Shown one piece after another: positions 57,860-64,000 of a stretch of 64,000 bases of DNA. Both the position numbers and the translations under genes were made by a program. The notes beneath the pieces were generated by a model. The model saw only the letters and a list, made by a program, of their open reading frames with translations, had not been told where the DNA came from and ran no database searches. This DNA is from Sanguinoderma infundibulare (Eukaryota; Basidiomycota; Agaricomycetes; Polyporales; Polyporaceae): NCBI GenBank assembly GCA_032821775.1, contig JAVLRN010000012.1:2232001-2296000 (forward strand), in the 5' to 3' direction. Within the stretch, counting starts at the first letter, position 1. The number at the start of each line of letters is the position of its first letter.

Positions 57860-59206
57860 CTATGCCGTTTCCTGAGGACGCGCGATGAGCTTCGCGCCGC
57901 TGACTTGGAACAACTCGAGCCGAGCGAGGCCGTCCGGGATGCCTGCCAAACCTCCGGGAAGGATCTCGACCTCATTCGGCTGGGTTACGCAAGTCAGAGG
58001 TGTTTCTGCGTGATGCCGTACAATGTGTTGCGACGCACCTTGATAATGCCCGTCTCCAACCACTCCGTCAGCCGCTTGTACAGCTCCTCGCCGCACGGCC
58101 TGCATTCGGGGAACTGCACGTTCCCATGCACGTCCGCGATCCGCTTCCCGTCACCCGCCTTCTTCAGCTCGGTGGGAATGAGGTCCGGCAGGACGATGAC
58201 GAGCGCGCCGCCCTCGGCGAGCGCCTGGTACGCGAGGGGCTGGGTGTCGGACAGGGAGATCGCGTCGTACACGAACTCGATCGGCTTAGCGCCGGTAAGC
58301 TTCGGGAGCTCGGCGAGAATCTCGGCGGGGGCGAGCGCGCGGTCGAGCACGGCGGTCGCGCCAAGGGCTTTGAGTCTCTCGGCGTTGCGCGGGGACGCGG
58401 TCGTGATGATCGGCGAGAAGCCCTGGTATTTTGCGAGTTGGATCGCTGCGCACGCGGTGGGTGAGCATCTCGTTTTCGCGAAGAATGAGATGGGGGCGAG
58501 AGACGAGACGAGACGAACCGTATTGTCCGACGGAGGAAGCGCCTCCGATAATAAATGCCGGTTTGCCTGCGTACTTGGTCAACCCGCCCGCTTCCCAGGG
58601 AGGAGTGAGGCGGATGCTGCTCTGCCTCCGGGGGTTCAAGTGATCCCATAGCGCAAGTACGACTGTTGCGAGGGCAAGCGGAACCGACGCCGCTTGATCA
58701 AAGGAGAGACCGTCCGGGATCTTGGGAGAGTGTGTGAACGCCGTGCACTCTTCCGGATGAGTAATGCTATGAACGCATACCTTCGCCGTGACCGCTGCAG
58801 GAACCAGACAGTACTGTTGGAAGGTCGCGTACTGTCTCGTGAACCATCCTTGGAACAAACTAGGTTCAAGAAGCAGGAGCAATGCATTCATTCAGTCCGC
58901 ACCCGCGCGATGGCGGGACCAGTATCGCGTGCGCACTCACATCTTATCGCCCTTCTTGAGTGTCGTGACGGCTTCGCCGACCTGCTCGACGATCCCTGCG
59001 CCGTCCGTGCCAGAGATGAAGGGGTACTCCGGGATCAGAGCGGAATACGAGTCAACGACCTTCCAGTCGACGGGGTTTAGCGCGGCGGACATCACCTTCA
59101 CCAGCACGTCCTGCGGCCCGGGACGTGGGACCGCGACTTCGCCCAAGTTCCACTTTCCAGCGGGTTCTTGGAGGAGGAGAGCCTTCTGGGTCGAGATGGT
59201 GGCCAT
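57860..59206 (-). CDS. Zinc-free medium-chain reductase; paralogue 6, inverted
   Basis: Same family as the 28.9-42 kb array but on the opposite strand. The ATG at 59206 gives MATISTQKALLLQEPAGKWN. Then come PRPGPQDVLVKVMSAALNPV, SGTDGAGIVEQVGEAVTTLK, (I)LFQGWFTRQYATFQQYCLV and IPDGLSFDQAASVPLALATV. The coenzyme motif is FIIGGASSVGQY, followed by AIQLAKYQGFSPIITTASPR and EFVYDAISLSDTQPLAYQAL. CRPCGEELYKRLTEWLETG matches paralogue 1 almost exactly. The last exon is PNEVEILPGGLAGIPDGLAR to RPQETA (stop 57860). Four introns at the shared positions. No zinc ligands. It is probably a dispersed inverted duplicate of an ancestor shared with paralogue 1. Confidence 0.88.
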
Positions 59207-59286
59207 CCTGCGGGTCCTGGGCTAGAGAAAACCGGTATGGCTGAGATCTGGAGAGAATGGATCCGTAAGATGCGAGGGACGTGCGT

Positions 59287-59293
59287 TTATATA
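59287..59293 (-). promoter_or_regulatory. TATA box of reductase copy 6
   Basis: On the minus strand the sequence reads GGGATATATAAACGCAC; TATATAA lies about 81 bases upstream of the ATG at 59206, matching the position seen before other reductase copies. Confidence 0.55.
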
Positions 59294-59371
59294 TCCCAAC
59301 TGCGGATGCATGATACTTACGGCGGTACTTTGTTGAGGCTTGCATCGATTTCCGAGGCAGGGTTGAGGTGT

Positions 59372-59514
59372 ACAGTAATATACCGGTGCTCGGGTTACCA
59401 TTTGGTTCCTCCAAGTCGAGCCACTTGGGGATTTTGCACGGTCGCCTGAAAGGCGACAACTTTGTATCCACGGTCCTGATTAGAACACGTTCCCGAGGAC
59501 CGGTATATTATTGT
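59372..59514. mobile_element. MITE-like element, copy A
   Basis: About 23-base terminal inverted repeats: ACAGTAATATACCGGTGCTC at the left and, reading inward from the right, ACAATAATATACCGGTCCTC, both followed by GGG. The 143-base unit encodes nothing. Internal sequence includes TGGTTCCTC and GAGCCACTTGG, shared with copy B. Confidence 0.65.
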
Positions 59515-59516
59515 AA

Positions 59517-59699
59517 CACTAATATGCCGTTCCTCGGGCTACCCAGATGGTTCCTCGAGCCACTTGGCTGCTTGCTTGGCTGGAAATTGGCCGGAAAACT
59601 TTGTGCCCGCGGTATTGATCAGAACCTGTTCAACTGACTTGTCTGTCGAACCTTGTCTCGGAGTCGGTGGGACCGCCCGAGGACTGGTATATCACTGTA
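59517..59699. mobile_element. MITE-like element, copy B (degenerate)
   Basis: Adjacent related unit: the left end TAATATGCCGTTCCTCGGG and the right end CCCGAGGACTGGTATATCAC are inverted relatives of the copy A ends. It shares TGGTTCCTCGAGCCACTTGG and AACTTTGTGNCC with copy A but is longer and more diverged. The two units are head-to-tail. Confidence 0.5.
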
Positions 59700-60182
59700 G
59701 ATTGGCAAGCGGTTGTCCGGGCCTGAGTTGATGATCGCGTCCACGGTCCTGCAGCGCTACAACACCACGTTTGTCAGTAGTCCCGGCGGGCATCTTGCAT
59801 TTAAAGTCCTTGGTATACTCGGTCTGTAGAAACGGTCTGTATTAGAATGCGAGGACATTTACTAGAAAATGAACGATGTGCCTCTGTAGCTTGCTCTGCG
59901 GACATCCTCTGAATAGTGGTGGTCTGCCAGTGAATGCACGAAGCACAACACCAAGCATTGACACCCTGAGAGCACCTTCAGGCCATGATCACGTCGTCTC
60001 TAGCGGTGTGGACGCATAGCTAGGCGCACAATTCTGCAGGAAACCCTGCTTCGAGAATATGATGACTGGGAGGAGAGCGTTCCGGGAGCTGGCAGGGCGG
60101 GGGGCCACAAGACCAGGCAAGGACTTATTGGCGCTTAGCTGATAGATATGTCTTTACAGTGCAGTTGAAGGTTGGTACGAAT
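59700..60182. other. Intergenic, upstream of tRNA gene
   Basis: No open frame, repeat or RNA gene was recognised here apart from further GGTATA-like strings (about 59809) that may be residue of the neighbouring elements. Confidence 0.45.
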
Positions 60183-60291
60183 GGCAAGATGGCCGAGCGG
60201 TCCAAGGCGTGTGACTCAAGCGAAAGCTTGCCTGCTTCAGCGGGTTTCTCATCTGGGTATCCAGGCAGGGGTTCGAATCCCCTTCTTGTCA
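60183..60291 (+). tRNA. tRNA-Leu(CAA) with 27-base intron
   Basis: Acceptor stem GGCAAGA pairs with TCTTGTC (one G-T pair), with discriminator A at 60291 and no encoded CCA. The D arm contains the A box TGGCCGAGCGG. Anticodon CAA is at 60217-60219, followed by G37. The intron is about 60221-60247, and CAAGC-GAAA-GCTTG lets the anticodon pair with intron bases, as in yeast tRNA-Leu(CAA). The long variable arm CTGG-GTAT-CCAG marks a class II tRNA. T arm AGGGG-TTCGAAT-CCCCT holds the B box. A TTTT terminator starts at 60293. The outermost anticodon-stem pair (T-C) appears mismatched. Confidence 0.88.
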
Positions 60292-60532
60292 CTTTTGCCA
60301 GTGCTTTTTGCTGACGCGGGCCGTTCAGCCCAAGCGAAGGCCGTTGTGCCTGCAGAGGCAGTGATCACCGGACCGTCAGCATGTATTTGCCGCTGCCCAA
60401 GACTATATGCACCGACGACGACGATGATGACGACGACGAGAGCTATGAGGACCATCGATCGACTGCAGCGTGATCCGAGTCCTCAACTACTTCCGCTCCT
60501 TCACCCTTGACCGCTACCTGTGAATCGCGACT

Positions 60533-62702
60533 ATGGCAGCACAGCTGCCCATTCCCATCTTCACCTCCCTGGATCAGGCTATTCCCGACATCAAGACGGC
60601 CGCAGTCCAAGCGTACGCATCGTACGCCCTCATCAACCCCTCCGAGCTCACGCGATACGCTTCAGCGTCCGGTACCAGGAACTTGTCGAGGAGTATGAGA
60701 AGCGATTCAGGCACAAACCGACCTATATTGCTCGTGCACCTGGCCGAGTCAAGTACGTCTTCAGGCTGTATGCCTGCGTTTACCTGATCTCAGTGAGTAT
60801 CTAGCCTAATCGGAGAACACATCGACTATGTACTTTTCGGTGCGTTCCCTGCCGCCATCGAAAGCGACATCCTTATTGCGTGTGGTCCCTCTGTGCCATC
60901 TTCCGAGACCGGTGCGGCGGAGATCCCATCTCCCGGAGGTGTTCGGGCACACAACCTCAACCCCAAGTATGGCCCCCAGAGCTTTACCCCCATGCTCAGA
61001 TCCGGTGGCCCATCTGCAGAGGAGGAGGCGGATGCGGCCAGCACTGTCCGTGCTGAGCCTGCTTGGCATCTGGATATCGACACCCGCGAGTTGAGGTGGG
61101 AGAGTTACATCAAAGCCGGGTATTATGTGCGTCCAGCCATTCCCTTCCATCCTGCATCCCGTTTTGACCGCGGTTGTTTGCCTGAGTAGGGTGTCCTAAG
61201 TCACTTCTTTCCCGCGGCACTCTCTGGGTCAGATAAGGAGAATCATCCAGTCCCCGTCGACCTTCTCTTTACTGGTTCTGTTCCCTCAGGATCTGGTCTC
61301 TCCTCTAGGTTAGCATGCTTTCCTGTGGTCATTGTAACTCGTCCTCACGACCTTCGTAGCGCTGCCATGGTAGTAGCATCGACCCTGGCCTTCCTCACCG
61401 TAAACAATAAGCTCGAGGGTGTATCCAAAGGCCAACTTGTGGAGATGGCTATGGAGAACGAGAAACGGGTGGGTGTCAATAGTGGAGGGTGAGTGCCCAT
61501 ATCATGCGTTCGCCGTAGATGAAACCTCTGATCGTGGCATGATTTGCATAGTCTCGATCAAGCCGCGTCAGTCATCTGCACCCCACATTCTGCGCTCTAT
61601 GTCACCTTCTTCCCTAAACTCGATGCGGAGCTCATCCCACTTCCCACCCCGCGCACGACCCCCCGTGCGGTCTTCGTCTGCGCTAACTCGCTCATCGTCA
61701 GCGACAAGGCCGTCAGTGCGTCCAGTCCTCCTTCTCCTTCCATCTCAAGCTCTAGTTCTGACGTCCACACCCTTGCGCAGCCGCGAAGTGGCACTACAAC
61801 CTGCGTGTTGTCGAGACTCTCGTCGGTGCTCGCGTGCTTGCAAACAAGCTTGGAATCCAGCTGGGACCCGAAGATCGCCCGACATTCCGCGTCATCCTCT
61901 CAAAGTGGCTCGGGACCCCAGAGTCGGAGCTCGACGCAGTCGGCCTCAAGGCGGGCATCGAACGCTTCCTTCCCGAGGTCGAGAAACTGCGCCCAGCCCG
62001 CGAAGGCCGCCCGGCGGGCGAGGAGGGCGTGACGATGCAGGAGATGATCGAGCTCAGCGGGCTGAGCGCAGAGCAGTTCCACAAGGTGTACTTGTCGTGG
62101 GTCGAAGGTGCGCTTCCTTGATTTTTTTCTCTCCCTCCCGACGTCAGCTTACCTCGACTATGTTTCTGCCCATGCTTCCAGTTGAGGCGGAGTACTTCCA
62201 GCTGTACAAGCGCGCACGACACGTCTTCACCGAGGCGCTGCGCGTGATCGAGTTCCGCGAGGTGTGCCTCCGCGCGAACGCCGCCGAGGGCGAGGGCGAT
62301 TCGCTGCCCGCGGACACGCTCGTCAAGCTCGGCGAGCTCATGGACCAGTCCCACGAGTCGTGCTCGACGCTCTGCGAGAGCTCGTGCCCCGAGGTCGATC
62401 ATTTGTGCCGGCTCGCGAAGGCCGCGGGCGCGTACGGGAGCCGGACCACGGGCGCGGGGTGGGGCGGGTGCACGGTGTCGCTTGTTGCAGAGGACAGGGT
62501 GGAGGAGTTTATCGGGAAGATCAAGGAGGGGTACGAGCCGTACAGGAATTTGGAGGGGGAGAGGCTGAGGGAGGCGATCTTTGCGACGAAGCCGAGTTCG
62601 GGCGCATTTGGTGAGTCTTTCTTCTTGAGTTCTAGTCCTGTGATTCCTTGGGCGACTGGAGTATTGATCGGGTTGTTTTCAGTGCTCAAGCTAGATGAAT
62701 GA
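60533..62702 (+). CDS. GAL1: Galactokinase
   Basis: GHMP-family kinase, ATP plus galactose to galactose-1-phosphate, first committed step of the Leloir pathway in the cytosol. The ATG at 60533 starts MAAQLPIPIFTSLDQAIPDI. The galactokinase signature is split by an intron after GRV: reading across gives APGRVNLIGEHIDYVLFGAF. The GHMP phosphate loop, also split, is SVPSGSGLSSSAAMVV, then AMENEKRVGVNSGG, LDQAASVICTPHSALYVTFF (contains the catalytic-base Asp region) and AKWHYNLRVVETLVGARVLA. The C-terminal motif is SRTTGAGWGGCTVSLV. The last exon encodes only LKLDE (stop 62702). About 525 residues, normal for fungal Gal1. The stretch 60960-61080 (PSAEEEADAASTVRAEP) is a hydrophilic insertion common in fungal enzymes. 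All motifs look intact. Confidence 0.93.
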
Positions 62703-63511
62703 GCGTCGATTGGAGTTAAGTTAGAAGTTGTGCGCGTGGACGAAGCGAAGTGAGTTATTCCACATGTATGCATATACGAAGGGCCTTTTCTCCCGGCGCG
62801 TTTGACGCACTCGGCTGTTGATCGAGACCACCGGACGTGGTTGCCATTTCGCCACCCATTTGTCATCCACTACTACTCGCCACTGTGTAACGGGAAGACG
62901 TGATGAGCACAAACTCGTGTGACGGGAGGACGCGTCATTTAGGGGGAAGGTATCACCGCGTTCAAGGCCCTCTGAGTTCAAGCGCAAGGGGCTGCAAATG
63001 GGTGTGTAAACGTAACATGGTCGCACTTATATCTCGTGATCTAGGTACACTTTGAATGTCCGTAAATAGATGTGTCCACATGACGAGATTGAGGTTCAAA
63101 TAGATGGTCAGTTACAGGGTGCAAGCGGCCGCGGCTGCACAAGTGGTTTGCAGATTGGAACACATCATCAATTCACAGGTATAATTTGCTAGGGAGTTGC
63201 ACGCATTTTCATATAGTAGAGCTCCAGATGATGCTACTAAACGGGAACCCCAGACGCACCCTGCTCGCCTTGCAGTACACCTCGTTGCCTCCAGTCCGTT
63301 CATCCCACCCACTGCGTTCTCCCAATCCATCTTGTCTTCTGTAGTTGATACAACACTCGCTGAAACGTCCCGGATCGTATGAAACCCACCACTATCACCC
63401 GCCGCCTGCCCATGTCGAGTCCGAACATGAATTATTCTGTATGCTCGAAATTTAGACCACTCACCCAGGTTCCCGACGTCATACTACTCGTGAAATGCTT
63501 GCTATGCTCAA
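62703..63511. other. 3' region of galactokinase gene
   Basis: No supported gene. Small frames at 62721-63026 (-) and 63197-63382 (+) lack motifs. Confidence 0.5.
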
Positions 63512-63725
63512 TCCCGCCAGGAGGGGAACGTTGAACTTGCGCACAAAGTTGACGCACTCACTGTGCGCGGTGATCGAGAGGTTGAACGTGCCCAGGCGGT
63601 CGCACCCGAGCAAGTCCGTGTCGCATCGACGGATCATGGCAGTGACCGGATGGTCGTGATGATGTAGTCTATGAAAGTCTTGAAGATGGTGAGGTACCGG
63701 GGGAGATCGAGGTCAAGGGCCAAGG
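63512..63725 (-). pseudogene. Fragment of a class I histone deacetylase (Rpd3-like)
   Basis: On the minus strand RCDTDLLGCDRLGTFNLSI followed by TAHSECVNFVRKFNVPLL clearly matches the Rpd3-family block around the DxLGxDRLGxFNLS motif, where the Asp of the zinc site lies. Just upstream, YLTIFKTFIDYIITT resembles the preceding family segment but is in another frame and is followed by a stop, so at least one frameshift separates them. The expected GGGGYT element after VPLL is replaced by AGLSIASIS. No other exon was found between here and the window end. Probably a decayed duplicate fragment. Confidence 0.6.
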
Positions 63726-64000
63726 CAAGGACAACGGCGCTTACTCGATCGCGATGTGGACTTAGAGAAAATTGTGGGCAGGCTCCGAGGCGATGCACGC
63801 CTGGGCATGAAAGTGTGGGTTGAGGACGAAGTAGATTGGCAGCTAAAGGCGAGACCACAAGTACTAGTACAGGGGGGTGAATGGACCAGCGAGTCGAGGT
63901 TCAAGTACATGTAACTAGGCGAAGCGTTTGCATGCACTAAATGCCGCGAGTATACCTCATACTTTCACATGTGACTCTGTCAGTTATTTACATCTGTTTA
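63726..64000. other. Right edge, nothing recognised
   Basis: Overlapping short minus-strand frames (63634-63858, 63713-63937) could contain further decayed deacetylase sequence, but no conserved block is visible. Confidence 0.4.

Overview
The window is nuclear DNA from a filamentous fungus, most likely an agaricomycete basidiomycete (polypore-like). The genes are GC-rich and cut by many short introns of about 50-70 nt with GTRNGT donors and YAG acceptors. Genes are densely packed on both strands, and the encoded proteins are typical of basidiomycetes: a Mis13/Dsn1 kinetochore subunit, a PPP1R11/Ypi1 inhibitor, a class III GH18 chitinase, F-box/LRR-like proteins and ToxD-like reductases. Because exons are short, gene spans below run from start codon to stop codon and include introns. 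Splice sites were read by eye from reading frame and family conservation.

Layout. 1.7-3.4 kb (-): 2-oxoglutarate/Fe(II) oxygenase. 4.4-7.3 kb (+): allantoate/pantothenate-type MFS permease with an apparent AT-AC intron. 7.4-9.4 kb (-): ALG12 mannosyltransferase. 9.6-11.1 kb (+): degenerate F-box/LRR-like gene. 12.0-12.9 kb (+): protein with a C-terminal ubiquitin-like domain. 13.2-14.2 kb (+): Rossmann-fold protein. 14.6-16.5 kb (+): monocarboxylate-type MFS transporter. 17.0-17.6 kb (-): YPI1. 18.8-20.3 kb (+): chitinase. 21.1-21.7 kb (-): cytochrome c. 22.2-24.3 kb (+): DSN1/Mis13. 24.8-26.3 kb (+): DHHC palmitoyltransferase. 26.8-27.7 kb (-): NAT3.

From 28.9 to 42.0 kb lies the most unusual part: five tandem, same-strand copies of a zinc-free medium-chain reductase (MDR; ToxD/LovC-like enoyl reductase) gene. 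A mutarotase-like gene on the opposite strand interrupts them. A sixth, inverted copy sits at 57.9-59.2 kb. The two youngest tandem copies are mosaic: nearly identical central exons and intron, divergent ends. They are separated by about 2.7 kb that contains an almost perfect 612-bp foldback palindrome.

43.3-45.2 kb (-) holds a long disordered protein ending in an Hsp20-like beta-sandwich. 45.2-51.3 kb has no gene I can support. 51.3-54.9 kb (+) is a Pps1-like dual-specificity phosphatase. 56.0-57.2 kb (+) is another F-box/LRR-like gene. Two tandem MITE-like elements (59.4-59.7 kb), an intron-containing tRNA-Leu(CAA) (60.2 kb) and a galactokinase gene (60.5-62.7 kb) follow. A frameshifted fragment of a class I histone deacetylase lies near the right edge.

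Most genes are independent housekeeping functions: N-glycan assembly, kinetochore, respiration, N-terminal acetylation, palmitoylation and PP1 control. Galactokinase and the mutarotase could both serve galactose use, but they lie 26 kb apart. I found no polyketide or peptide synthase next to the reductases, so their substrate is unknown.
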